Assembly (NCBI RefSeq): GCF_027942865.1
Contig: NC_134526.1
Coordinates: 1,007,001-1,071,000, forward strand
Source: Odontesthes bonariensis
Lineage: Eukaryota; Chordata; Actinopteri; Atheriniformes; Atherinopsidae
DNA length: 64,000 nucleotides
Direction of reading: 5' to 3'
Shown here: piece by piece, positions 1 through 14,190 of the stretch
How the letters are laid out: every line of letters starts with the position of its first letter
Numbering within the stretch: the stretch's first letter is position 1
Notes under the pieces: generated by a model
What the model saw: only the letters and a program-made list of their open reading frames with translations
The model's database searches: none
What the model was told of the DNA's origin: nothing
Program-made: the position numbers and the translations under genes

Positions 1-3000
1 CTTGTTATGGGACTCTACTTGGGACTCGTTATTGGACTCTATTTGTGACTTGTTATGGGACTCTACTTGGGACTTGTTATGGGACTCTATTTGTGACTTG
101 TTATGGGACTCTACTTGGGACTTGTTATGGGACTCTATTTGTGACTTGTTATGGGACTCTACTTGGGACTTGTTATGGGACTCTATTTGTGACTTGTTAT
201 GGGACTCTACTTGGGACTTGTTATGGGACTCTATTTGGGACTTGTTATGGGACTCTACTTGGGACTTGTTATAGGACTCTATTTGGGACTTCTTATGGGA
301 CTCTATTTGGGACTTTTTATGTGACTCTACTTGGGACTTGTTATGGGACTCTACTTGGGACTTGTTATGGGACTCTATTTGGGACTTGTTATGAGACTCT
401 ACTTGGGACTTGTTATGGGACTCTATTTGGGACTTGTTATGAGACTCTACTTGGGACTTGTTATGGGACTCTACTTGGGACTTGTTATGGGACTCTACTT
501 GGGACTTGTTATGGGACTCTACTATGGACTTGTTATGAGACTCTATTTTTGACTTGTTATGGGACTCTATTTGGGACTTGTTATGAGACTCTACTTGGGA
601 CTTGTTATGGGACTCTACTTGGGACTTGTTATGGGACTCTACTTGGGACTTGTTATGGGACTCTATTTGGGACTTGTTATGAGACTCTACTTGGGACTTG
701 TTATGGGACTCTATTTGGGACTTGTTATGAGACTCTACTTGGGACTTGTTATGGGACTCTACTTGGGACTTGTTATGGGACTCTACTTGGGACTTGTTAT
801 GGGACTTGTTATGGGACTTGTTATGGGACTCTACTTGGGACTTGTTATGGGACTCTACTTGGGACTTGTTATGGGACTTGTTATAGGACTCTACTTGGGA
901 CTTGTTATGGGACTTTTTATGAGACTCTACTTGGCACATGTTATGAGACTCTACTTGGAACTTGTTATGGGACTCTACTTGGAACTTGTTATGGGACTCT
1001 ATTTGGGACTTGTTATGGGACTCTATTTGGGACTTTTTATGTGACTCTACTTGGGACTTGTTATGGGACTCTACTTGGGACTTGTTATGGGACTCTATTT
1101 GGGACTTGTTATGAGACTCTACTTGGGACTTGTTATGGGACTCTATTTGGGACTTTTTATGGGACTCTACTAGGGACTTGTTATGAGACTCTATTTGTGA
1201 CTTGTTATGGGACTCTACTTGGGACTTGTTATGGGACTCTATTTGTGACTTGTTATGGGACTCTACTTGGGACTTGTTATGGGACTCTATTTGTGACTTG
1301 TTATGGGACTCTACTTGGGACTTGTTATGGGACTCTACTTGGGACTTGTTATGGGACTCTACTTGGGACTTGTTATAGGACTCTATTTGGGACTTCTTAT
1401 GGGACTCTATTTGGGACTTTTTATGTGACTCTACTTGGGACTTGTTATGGGACTCTACTTGGGACTTGTTATGGGACTCTATTTGGGACTTGTTATGAGA
1501 CTCTACTTGGGACTTGTTATGGGACTTTATTTGGGACTTGTTATGAGACTCTACTTGGGACTTGTTATGGGACTCTACTTGGGACTTGTTATGGGACTCT
1601 ACTTGGGACTTGTTATGGGACTCTACTAGGGACTTGTTATGAGACTCTATTTTTGACTTGTTATGGGACTTTATTTGGGACTTGTTATGAGACTCTACTT
1701 GGGACTTGTTATGGGACTCTACTTGGGACTTGTTATGGGACTCTACTTGGGACTTGTTATGGGACTCTATTTGGGACTTGTTATGAGACTCTACTTGGGA
1801 CTTGTTATGGGACTCTATTTGGGACTTGTTATGAGACTCTACTTGGGACTTGTTATGGGACTCTACTTGGGACTTGTTATGGGACTCTACTTGGGACTTG
1901 TTATGAGACTTTTTATGAGACTCTACTTGGGACTTGTTATGGGACTTGTTATGGGACTCTACTTGGGACTTGTTATGGGACTTGTTATAGGACTCTACTT
2001 GGGACTTGTTATGGGACTTTTTATGAGACTCTACTTGGCACATGTTATGAGACTCTACTTGGAACTTGTTATGGGACTCTCCTTGGGACTTGTTATGGGA
2101 CTCTATTTGGGACTTTTTATGTGACTCTATTTGGGACTTTTTATGTGACTCTACTTGGGACTTTTTATGGGACTCTACTTGGGACTTGTTATGGGACTCT
2201 ACTTGGGACTTGTTATGGGACTCTACTTGGGACTTGTTATGGGACTCTATTTGGGACTTGTTATGAGACTCTACTTGGGACTTGTTATGGGACTCTACTT
2301 GGGACTTGTTATGGGACTCTACTAGGGACTTGTTATGAGACTCTATTTTTGACTTGTTATGGGACTCTACTTGGGACTCGTTATGGGACTCTATTTGTGA
2401 CTTGTTATGGGACTCTACTTGCGACTTGTTATGGGACTCTATTTGTGACTTGTTATGGGACTCTACTTGGGACTTTTTATGGGACTCTACTTGGGACTTG
2501 TTATGGGACTCTACTTGGGACTTGTTATGGGACTCTACTTGGGACTTGTTATGGGACTCTACTTGGGACTTGTTATGGGACTCTATTTGGGACTTGTTAT
2601 GGGACTCTATTTGGGACTTTTTATGTGACTCTACTTGGGACTTGTTATGGGACTCTACTTGGGACTTGTTATGGGACTCTATTTGGGACTTGTTATGAGA
2701 CTCTACTTGGGACTCGTTATGGGACTCTATTTGGGACTTGTTATGGGACTCTATTTGTGACTTGTTATGGGACTCTACTTGGGACTTGTTATGGGACTCT
2801 ATTTGTGACTTGTTATGGGACTCTACTTGGGACTTGTTATGGGACTCTATTTGTGACTTGTTATGGGACTCTACTTGGGACTTGTTATGGGACTCTACTT
2901 GGGACTTGTTATAGGACTCTATTTGGGACTTCTTATGGGACTCTATTTGGGACTTTTTATGTGACTCTACTTGGGACTTGTTATGGGACTCTACTTGGGA

Positions 3001-6000
3001 CTTGTTATGGGACTCTATTTGGGACTTGTTATGAGACTCTACTTGGGACTTGTTATGGGACTCTATTTGGGACTTGTTATGAGACTCTACTTGGGACTTG
3101 TTATGGGACTCTACTTGGGACTTGTTATGGGACTCTACTTGGGACTTGTTATGGGACTCTACTAGGGACTTGTTATGAGACTCTATTTGGGACTTGTTAT
3201 GGGACTCTATTTGGGACTTGTTATGAGACTCTACTTGGGACTTGTTATGGGACTCTACTTGGGACTTGTTATGGGACTCTACTTGGGACTTGTTATGGGA
3301 CTCTATTTGGGACTTGTTATGAGACTCTACTTGGGACTTGTTATGGGACTCTATTTGGGACTTGTTATGAGACTCTACTTGGGACTTGTTATGGGACTCT
3401 ACTTGGGACTTGTTATGGGACTCTACTTGGGACTTGTTATGGGACTTGTTATGGGACTCTACTTGGGACTTGTTATGGGACTTGTTATAGGACTCTACTT
3501 GGGACTTGTTATGGGACTTTTTATGAGACTCTACTTGGCACATGTTATGAGACTCTACTTGGAACTTGTTATGGGACTCTATTTGGGACTTGTTATGGGA
3601 CTCTATTTGGGACTTTTTATGTGACTCTACTTGGGACTTGTTATGGGACTCTACTTGGGACTTGTTATGGGACTCTATTTGGGACTTGTTATGAGACTCT
3701 ACTTGGGACTTGTTATGGGACTCTATTTGGGACTTTTTATGGGACTCTACTAGGGACTTGTTATGAGACTCTATTTGTGACTTGTTATGGGACTCTACTT
3801 GGGACTTGTTATGGGACTCTACTTGGGACTTGTTATGGGACTCTACTTGGGACTTGTTATAGGACTCTATTTGGGACTTCTTATGGGACTCTATTTGGGA
3901 CTTTTTATGTGACTCTACTTGGGACTTGTTATGGGACTCTACTTGGGACTTGTTATGGGACTCTATTTGGGACTTGTTATGAGACTCTACTTGGGACTTG
4001 TTATGGGACTCTATTTGGGACTTGTTATGAGACTCTACTTGGGACTTGTTATGGGACTCTACTTGGGACTTGTTATGGGACTCTACTTGGGACTTGTTAT
4101 GGGACTCTACTAGGGACTTGTTATGAGACTCTATTTTTGACTTGTTATGGGACTCTATTTGGGACTTGTTATGAGACTCTACTTGGGACTTGTTATGGGA
4201 CTCTACTTGGGACTTGTTATGGGACTCTACTTGGGACTTGTTATGGGACTCTATTTGGGACTTGTTATGAGACTCTACTTGGGACTTGTTATGGGACTCT
4301 ATTTGGGACTTGTTATGAGACTCTACTTGGGACTTGTTATGGGACTCTACTTGGGACTTGTTATGGGACTCTACTTGGGACTTGTTATGAGACTTTTTAT
4401 GAGACTCTACTTGGGACTTGTTATGGGACTTGTTATGGGACTCTACTTGGGACTTGTTATGGGACTCTACTTGGGACTTGTTATGGGACTTGTTATAGGA
4501 CTCTACTTGGGACTTGTTATGGGACTTTTTATGAGACTCTACTTGGCACATGTTATGAGACTCTACTTGGGACTTGTTATGGGACTCTATTTGGGACTTC
4601 TTATGGGACTCTATTTGGGACTTTTTATGTGACTCTACTTGGGACTTTTTATGAGACTCTACTTGGGACTTGTTATGGGACTCTATTTGTGACTTGTTAT
4701 GGGACTCTACTTGGGACTTGTTATGGGACTCTATTTGTGACTTGTTATGGGACTCTACTTGGGACTTGTTATGGGACTCTATTTGTGACTTGTTATGGGA
4801 CTCTACTTGGGACTTGTTATGGGACTCTACTTGGGACTTGTTATGGGACTCTACTTGGGACTTGTTATAGGACTCTATTTGGGACTTCTTATGGGACTCT
4901 ATTTGGGACTTTTTATGTGACTCTACTTGGGACTTGTTATGGGACTCTACTTGGGACTTGTTATGGGACTCTATTTGGGACTTGTTATGAGACTCTACTT
5001 GGGACTTGTTATGGGACTCTATTTGGGACTTGTTATGAGACTCTACTTGGGACTTGTTATGGGACTCTACTTGGGACTCTACTTGGGACTTGTTATGGGA
5101 CTCTACTAGGGACTTGTTATGAGACTCTATTTTTGACTTGTTATGGGACTCTATTTGGGACTTGTTATGAGACTCTACTTGGGACTTGTTATGGGACTCT
5201 ACTTGGGACTTGTTATGGGACTCTACTTGGGACTTGTTATGGGACTCTATTTGGGACTTGTTATGAGACTCTACTTGGGACTTGTTATGGGACTCTATTT
5301 GGGACTTGTTATGAGACTCTACTTGGGACTTGTTATGGGACTCTACTTGGGACTTGTTATGGGACTCTACTTGGGACTTGTTATGAGACTTTTTATGAGA
5401 CTCTACTTGGGACTTGTTATGGGACTTGTTATGGGACTCTACTTGGGACTTGTTATGGGACTCTACTTGGGACTTGTTATGGGACTTGTTATAGGACTCT
5501 ACTTGGGACTTGTTATGGGACTTTTTATGAGACTCTACTTGGCACATGTTATGAGACTCTACTTGGGACTTGTTATGGGACTCTATTTGGGACTTCTTAT
5601 GGGACTCTATTTGGGACTTTTTATGTGACTCTACTTGGGACTTTTTATGAGACTCTACTTGGGACTTGTTATGGGACTCTACTTGGGACTTGTTATGGGA
5701 CTCTACTTGGGACTTGTTATGGGACTCTATTTGGGACTTGTTATGAGACTCTACTTGGGACTTGTTATGGGACTCTACTAGGGACTTGTTATGAGACTCT
5801 ATTTTTGACTTGTTATGAGACTCTACTTGGGACTCGTTATGGGACTCTATTTGGGACTTGTTATGGGACTCTATTTGTGACTTGTTATGGGACTCTACTT
5901 GGGACTTGTTATGGGACTCTATTTGTGACTTGTTATGGGACTCTACTTGGGACTTGTTATGGGACTCTATTTGTGACTTGTTATGGGACTCTACTTGGGA

Positions 6001-9000
6001 CTTGTTATGGGACTCTATTTGGGACTTCTTATGGGACTCTATTTGGGACTTTTTATGTGACTCTACTTGGGACTTGTTATGGGACTCTACTTGGGACTTG
6101 TTATGGGACTCTATTTGGGACTTGTTATGGGACTCTACTTGGGACTTGTTATGGGACTCTACTAGGGACTTGTTATGGGACTCTACTAGGGACTTGTTAT
6201 GAGACTCTATTTTTGACTTGTTATGGGACTCTACTTGGGACTTGTTATGGGACTCTACTTGGGACTCTACTTGGGACTTGTTATGGGACTATTTGGGACT
6301 TGTTATGGGACTCTACTTGGGACTTGTTATGGGACTCTACTTGGGACTTGTTATGGGACTCTACTTGGGACTTGTTATGGGACTCTATTTGGGACTTGTT
6401 ATGAGACTCTACTTGGGACTCGTTATGGGACTCTATTTGGGACTTGTTATGGGACTCTATTTGTGACTTGTTATGGGACTCTACTTGGGACTTGTTATGG
6501 GACTCTATTTGTGACTTGTTATGGGACTCTACTTGGGACTTGTTATGGGACTCTATTTGTGACTTGTTATGGGACTCTACTTGGGACTTGTTATGGGACT
6601 CTACTTGGGACTTGTTATAGGACTCTATTTGGGACTTCTTATGGGACTCTATTTGGGACTTTTTATGTGACTCTACTTGGGACTTGTTATGGGACTCTAC
6701 TTGGGACTTGTTATGGGACTCTATTTGGGACTTGTTATGAGACTCTACTTGGGACTTGTTATGGGACTCTATTTGGGACTTGTTATGAGACTCTACTTGG
6801 GACTTGTTATGGGACTCTACTTGGGACTTGTTATGGGACTCTACTTGGGACTTGTTATGGGACTCTACTAGGGACTTGTTATGAGACTCTATTTGGGACT
6901 TGTTATGGGACTCTATTTGGGACTTGTTATGAGACTCTACTTGGGACTTGTTATGGGACTCTACTTGGGACTTGTTATGGGACTCTACTTGGGACTTGTT
7001 ATGGGACTCTATTTGGGACTTGTTATGAGACTCTACTTGGGACTTGTTATGGGACTCTATTTGGGACTTGTTATGAGACTCTACTTGGGACTTGTTATGG
7101 GACTCTACTTGGGACTTGTTATGGGACTCTACTTGGGACTTGTTATGGGACTTGTTATGGGACTCTACTTGGGACTTGTTATGGGACTTGTTATAGGACT
7201 CTACTTGGGACTTGTTATGGGACTTTTTATGAGACTCTACTTGGCACATGTTATGAGACTCTACTTGGAACTTGTTATGGGACTCTATTTGGGACTTGTT
7301 ATGGGACTCTATTTGGGACTTTTTATGTGACTCTACTTGGGACTTGTTATGGGACTCTACTTGGGACTTGTTATGGGACTCTATTTGGGACTTGTTATGA
7401 GACTCTACTTGGGACTTGTTATGGGACTCTATTTGGGACTTTTTATGGGACTCTACTAGGGACTTGTTATGAGACTCTATTTGTGACTTGTTATGGGACT
7501 CTACTTGGGACTTGTTATGGGACTCTACTTGGGACTTGTTATGGGACTCTACTTGGGACTTGTTATAGGACTCTATTTGGGACTTCTTATGGGACTCTAT
7601 TTGGGACTTTTTATGTGACTCTACTTGGGACTTGTTATGGGACTCTACTTGGGACTTGTTATGGGACTCTATTTGGGACTTGTTATGAGACTCTACTTGG
7701 GACTTGTTATGGGACTCTATTTGGGACTTGTTATGAGACTCTACTTGGGACTTGTTATGGGACTCTACTTGGGACTTGTTATGGGACTCTACTTGGGACT
7801 TGTTATGGGACTCTACTAGGGACTTGTTATGAGACTCTATTTTTGACTTGTTATGGGACTCTATTTGGGACTTGTTATGAGACTCTACTTGGGACTTGTT
7901 ATGGGACTCTACTTGGGACTTGTTATGGGACTCTACTTGGGACTTGTTATGGGACTCTATTTGGGACTTGTTATGAGACTCTACTTGGGACTTGTTATGG
8001 GACTCTATTTGGGACTTGTTATGAGACTCTACTTGGGACTTGTTATGGGACTCTACTTGGGACTTGTTATGGGACTCTACTTGGGACTTGTTATGAGACT
8101 TTTTATGAGACTCTACTTGGGACTTGTTATGGGACTTGTTATGGGACTCTACTTGGGACTTGTTATGGGACTCTACTTGGGACTTGTTATGGGACTTGTT
8201 ATAGGACTCTACTTGGGACTTGTTATGGGACTTTTTATGAGACTCTACTTGGCACATGTTATGAGACTCTACTTGGGACTTGTTATGGGACTCTATTTGG
8301 GACTTCTTATGGGACTCTATTTGGGACTTTTTATGTGACTCTACTTGGGACTTTTTATGAGACTCTACTTGGGACTTGTTATGGGACTCTATTTGTGACT
8401 TGTTATGGGACTCTACTTGGGACTTGTTATGGGACTCTATTTGTGACTTGTTATGGGACTCTACTTGGGACTTGTTATGGGACTCTATTTGTGACTTGTT
8501 ATGGGACTCTACTTGGGACTTGTTATGGGACTCTACTTGGGACTTGTTATGGGACTCTACTTGGGACTTGTTATAGGACTCTATTTGGGACTTCTTATGG
8601 GACTCTATTTGGGACTTTTTATGTGACTCTACTTGGGACTTGTTATGGGACTCTACTTGGGACTTGTTATGGGACTCTATTTGGGACTTGTTATGAGACT
8701 CTACTTGGGACTTGTTATGGGACTCTATTTGGGACTTGTTATGAGACTCTACTTGGGACTTGTTATGGGACTCTACTTGGGACTCTACTTGGGACTTGTT
8801 ATGGGACTCTACTAGGGACTTGTTATGAGACTCTATTTTTGACTTGTTATGGGACTCTATTTGGGACTTGTTATGAGACTCTACTTGGGACTTGTTATGG
8901 GACTCTACTTGGGACTTGTTATGGGACTCTACTTGGGACTTGTTATGGGACTCTATTTGGGACTTGTTATGAGACTCTACTTGGGACTTGTTATGGGACT

Positions 9001-12000
9001 CTATTTGGGACTTGTTATGAGACTCTACTTGGGACTTGTTATGGGACTCTACTTGGGACTTGTTATGGGACTCTACTTGGGACTTGTTATGAGACTTTTT
9101 ATGAGACTCTACTTGGGACTTGTTATGGGACTTGTTATGGGACTCTACTTGGGACTTGTTATGGGACTCTACTTGGGACTTGTTATGGGACTTGTTATAG
9201 GACTCTACTTGGGACTTGTTATGGGACTTTTTATGAGACTCTACTTGGCACATGTTATGAGACTCTACTTGGGACTTGTTATGGGACTCTATTTGGGACT
9301 TCTTATGGGACTCTATTTGGGACTTTTTATGTGACTCTACTTGGGACTTTTTATGAGACTCTACTTGGGACTTGTTATGGGACTCTACTTGGGACTTGTT
9401 ATGGGACTCTACTTGGGACTTGTTATGGGACTCTATTTGGGACTTGTTATGAGACTCTACTTGGGACTTGTTATGGGACTCTACTAGGGACTTGTTATGA
9501 GACTCTATTTTTGACTTGTTATGAGACTCTACTTGGGACTCGTTATGGGACTCTATTTGGGACTTGTTATGGGACTCTATTTGTGACTTGTTATGGGACT
9601 CTACTTGGGACTTGTTATGGGACTCTATTTGTAACTTGTTATGGGACTCTACTTGGGACTTGTTATGGGACTCTATTTGTGACTTGTTATGGGACTCTAC
9701 TTGGGACTTGTTATGGGACTCTATTTGGGACTTCTTATGGGACTCTATTTGGGACTTTTTATGTGACTCTACTTGGGACTTGTTATGGGACTCTACTTGG
9801 GACTTGTTATGGGACTCTATTTGGGACTTGTTATGGGACTCTACTTGGGACTTGTTATGGGACTCTACTAGGGACTTGTTATGGGACTCTACTAGGGACT
9901 TGTTATGAGACTCTATTTTTGACTTGTTATGGGACTCTACTTGGGACTTGTTATGGGACTCTACTTGGGACTCTACTTGGGACTTGTTATGGGACTATTT
10001 GGGACTTGTTATGGGACTCTACTTGGGACTTGTTATGGGACTCTACTTGGGACTTGTTATGGGACTATTTGGGACTTGTTATGGGACTCTACTTGGGACT
10101 TGTTATGGGACTCTATTTGGGACTTTTATATGTGACTCTACTTGGGACTTGTTATGGGACTCTACTAGGGACTTGTTATGAGACTCTATTTTTGACTTGT
10201 TATGGGACTCTACTTGGGACTTGTTACGGGACTCTACTTGGGACTTTTTATGGGACTCTACTAGGGACTTGTTATGGGACTCTACTAGGGACTTGTTATG
10301 AGACTCTATTTTTGACTTGTTATGGGACTCTACTTGGGACTTGTTATGGGACTCTACTTGGGACTTGTTATGGGACTATTTGGGACTTGTTATGGGACTC
10401 TACTTGGGACTTGTTATGGGACTCTACTTGGGACTTGTTATGGGACTCTACTTGGGACTTGTTATAGGACTCTATTTGGGACTTCTTATGGGACTCTATT
10501 TGGGACTTTTTATGTGACTCTACTTGGGACTTGTTATGGGACTCTACTTGGGACTTGTTATGGGACTCTATTTGGGACTTGTTATGAGACTCTACTTGGG
10601 ACTTGTTATTGGACTCTATTTGGGACTTGTTATGAGACTCTACTTGGGACTTGTTATGGGACTCTACTTGGGACTTGTTATGGGACTCTACTAGGGACTT
10701 GTTATGGGACTCTACTAGGGACTTGTTATGAGACTCTATTTTTGACTTGTTATGGGACTCTACTTGGGACTTGTTATGAGACTCTATTTGTGACTTGTTA
10801 TGGGACTCTACTTGGGACTTGTTATGGGACTCTATTTGTGACTTGTTATGGGACTCTACTTGGGACTTGTTATGGGACTCTATTTGTGACTTGTTATGGG
10901 ACTCTACTTGGGACTTGTTATGGGACTCTACTTGGGACTTGTTATGGGACTCTACTTGGGACTTGTTATAGGACTCTATTTGGGACTTCTTATGGGACTC
11001 TATTTGGGACTTTTTATGTGACTCTACTTGGGACTTGTTATGGGACTCTACTTGGGACTTGTTATGGGACTCTATTTGGGACTTGTTATGAGACTCTACT
11101 TGGGACTTGTTATGGGACTCTATTTGGGACTTGTTATGAGACTCTACTTGGGACTTGTTATGGGACTCTACTTGGGACTTGTTATGGGACTCTACTTGGG
11201 ACTTGTTATGGGACTCTACTAGGGACTTGTTATGAGACTCTATTTTTGACTTGTTATGGGACTCTATTTGGGACTTGTTATGAGACTCTACTTGGGACTT
11301 GTTATGGGACTCTACTTGGGACTTGTTATGGGACTCTACTTGGGACTTGTTATGGGACTCTATTTGGGACTTGTTATGAGACTCTACTTGGGACTTGTTA
11401 TGGGACTCTATTTGGGACTTGTTATGAGACTCTACTTGGGACTTGTTATGGGACTCTACTTGGGACTTGTTATGGGACTCTACTTGGGACTTGTTATGAG
11501 ACTTTTTATGAGACTCTACTTGGGACTTGTTATGGGACTTGTTATGGGACTCTACTTGGGACTTGTTATGGGACTCTACTTGGGACTTGTTATGGGACTT
11601 GTTATAGGACTCTACTTGGGACTTGTTATGGGACTTTTTATGAGACTCTACTTGGCACATGTTATGAGACTCTACTTGGGACTTGTTATGGGACTCTCCT
11701 TGGGACTTGTTATGGGACTCTATTTGGGACTTCTTATGGGACTCTATTTGGGACTTTTTATGTGACTCTACTTGGGACTTTTTATGAGACTCTACTTGGG
11801 ACTTGTTATGGGACTCTACTTGGGACTTGTTATGGGACTCTACTTGGGACTTGTTATGGGACTCTACTTGGGACTTGTTATGGGACTCTATTTGGGACTT
11901 GTTATGAGACTCTACTTGGGACTTGTTATGGGACTCTACTAGGGACTTGTTATGAGACTCTATTTTTGACTTGTTATGGGACTCTACTTGGGACTCGTTA

Positions 12001-13407
12001 TGGGACTCTATTTGTGACTTGTTATGGGACTCTACTTGGGACTAGTTATGGGACTCTATTTGTGACTTGTTATGGGACTCTAATTGGGACTTGTTATGGG
12101 ACTCTATTTGTGACTTGTTATGGGACTCTACTTGGGACTTGTTATGGGACTCTATTTGTGACGTGTTATGGGACTCTACTTGGGACTTGTTATGGGACTC
12201 TATTTGGGACTTCTTATGGGACTCTATTTGGGACTTTTTATGTGACTCTACTTGGGACTTGTTATGGGACTCTACTTGGGACTTGTTATGGGACTCTATT
12301 TGGGACTTGTTATGGGACTCTACTTGGGACTTGTTATGGGACTCTACTAGGGACTTGTTATGGGACTCTACTAGGGACTTGTTATGAGACTCTATTTTTG
12401 ACTTGTTATGGGACTCTACTTGGGACTTGTTATGGGACTCTACTTGGGACTTGTTATGGGACTCTACTTGGGACTTGTTATGGGACTATTTGGGACTTGT
12501 TATGGGACTCTACTTGGGACTTGTTATGGGACTCTACTTGGGACTTGTTATGGGACTATTTGGGACTTGTTATGGGACTCTACTTGGGACTTGTTATGGG
12601 ACTCTATTTGGGACTTTTTATGTGACTCTACTTGGGACTTGTTATGGGACTCTACTAGGGACTTGTTATGAGACTCTATTTTTGACTTGTTATGGGACTC
12701 TACTTGGGACTTGTTATGGGACTCTACTTGGGACTTTTTATGGGACTCTACTAGGGACTTGTTATGGGACTCTACTAGGGACTTGTTATGAGACTCTATT
12801 TTTGACTTGTTATGGGACTCTACTTGGGACTTGTTATGGGACTCTACTTGGGACTTGTTATGGGACTCTACTTGGGACTTGTTATGGGACTATTTGGGAC
12901 TTGTTATGGGACTCTACTTGGGACTTGTTATGGGACTCTACTTGGGACTTGTTATGGGACTCTACTTGGGACTTGTTATGGGACTCTATTTGGGACTTGT
13001 TATGAGACTCTACTTGGGACTTGTTATGGGACTCTATTTGGGACTTGTTATGAGACTCTACTTGGGACTTGTTATGGGACTCTACTTGGGACTTGTTATG
13101 GGACTCTACTAGGGACTTGTTATGGGACTCTACTAGGGACTTGTTATGAGACTCTATTTTTGACTTGTTATGGGACTCTACTTGGGACTCGTTATGGGAC
13201 TCTATTTGTGACTTGTTATGGGACTCTACTTGGGACTTGTTATGGGACTCTACTTGGGACTTGTTATGGGACTCTACTTGGGACTTGTTATGGGACTCTA
13301 TTTGGGACTTGTTATGGGACTCTATTTGGGACTTTTTATGGGACTCTACTTGGGACTTTTTATGAGACTCTACTTGGGACTTGTTATGGGACTCTACTTG
13401 GGACTTG
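1..13407. repeat. 24-bp satellite array with higher-order structure
   Basis: The array is built from a 24-bp unit made of two related 12-mers, roughly ggacttgttatg and ggactctacttg. Variants include single 12-mer insertions, tttttatg for cttgttatg, gagactc for gggactc, and a rare ggcacatg variant that recurs near 943, 2038, 3538, 4545, 5541, 7245, 8251, 9247 and 11655. The variants recur in the same order, which shows kilobase-scale higher-order repetition. The array continues off the left edge and ends abruptly near 13407. Because 24 is divisible by 3, several frames stay open for kilobases on both strands. The predicted peptides are simple Leu/Gly/Thr/Tyr or Ser/His/Asn/Lys repeats with no sign of coding selection. 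I call this non-coding satellite DNA. Confidence 0.97.
2626..10063. repeat. Adjacent 3,706-bp near-identical duplication inside the satellite
   Basis: Positions from about 2626 to 6357 match about 6332 to 10063 at a constant offset of 3,706 bp. Landmarks that keep this offset include the array segments beginning at 2971/6677, 3919/7625, 4147/7853, 4927/8633, 5143/8849 and 5858/9564. A ggactctacttgggactctac irregularity near 6255/9961 keeps it too. At least one substitution is visible: gtgac in the first copy is gtaac near 9632. The edges are approximate because the flanks are the same satellite. It is either a very recent duplication or an assembly artefact. Confidence 0.85.
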
Positions 13408-13499
13408 CTGGTCTTGACTTTTTCCCTTTTTATTGGACTTATTGCTTATAAACCTGCAAGTTTTGTGTCTTTATTCGGGTTTGACTCCAGATTTGTTCT

Positions 13500-14190
13500 G
13501 CTGCTTTTTGGCCTCCAAGAACAATCATCTCATCTTGAATGTTAACAAAACAAAGGAGATGATTGTAGATTTCAGGAGAAACAGGGTCAGATCAAACCCT
13601 GTTTCCATCATGGGAGAAGAAGTGGAGGTGGTTGAGGAATATAAATACCTCGGTGTTCATGTGGACAACAGACTGGACTGGAGACACAACAGTGAAGCCA
13701 TCTACAAGAAAGGACAGAGCAGACTGTACTTCTTGAGGAAGCTAAGGTCCTTCAAGGTTTGCAACAAGATGTTGCAGATCTTCTACAAGTCTGTTGTTGA
13801 GAGCGTCATTTCCTCTGGCGTCATCTGTTGGGGCAGCAGCATCAGAACCAGGGACCTAAAAAGACTCAACAACCTGATAAGGAAGGCTGGTTCTGTTCTG
13901 GGGACGACTGTGGAACCTCTGGAGACAATAATGCAAAGAAGGATTTTGCATAAAATCAAGAGAATTATGGACAACCCTGAACATCCTCTCCATGAGACTG
14001 TTATCGGAAAACAGAGTCTCTTCAGTCAAAGGCTTCTTCAGTTTGGATGCAAAACGGACCGCTACAGGAAATCTTTCCTGCCCACAGCCATCAGCATCTA
14101 TAATAACTCCTTCATTTAATTGAGCTACATCAACATTTAATTTCCCTCTGGGATAAATAAAGTATTTTTGAATTTGAATGGAATTGAATT
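13500..14190 (+). pseudogene. 5'-truncated L2/Rex-like LINE, C-terminal reverse transcriptase and 3' tail
   Basis: A frame ending with a stop at 14117-14119 encodes about 205 residues typical of the C-terminal part of L2/Rex1/CR1-group non-LTR retrotransposon reverse transcriptases. Recognisable pieces are NHLILNVNKTKEMIVDFRR, YKYLGVHVDNRLDW, LYFLRKLRSF and KSFLPTAISIYN. The catalytic fingers and palm and the endonuclease are missing, so it is a dead-on-arrival 5' truncation. After the stop comes a short UTR with tctgggataaataaagtatt and a ttgaa-rich tail, the usual 3' end for these fish elements. The reading frame is intact over this span, which suggests a fairly young insertion. The 5' junction is close to the satellite edge. 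The exact family (Rex1, Maui or another L2) cannot be fixed by eye. Confidence 0.85.

Noticed and set aside
45..10467. Very long open reading frames (over 1,400 and over 2,100 codons) as repeat proteins
   Set aside because: They lie entirely in the 24-bp satellite. Openness follows from a period divisible by three; no start context, signal peptide or domain supports a protein, and other frames and the opposite strand are open too.
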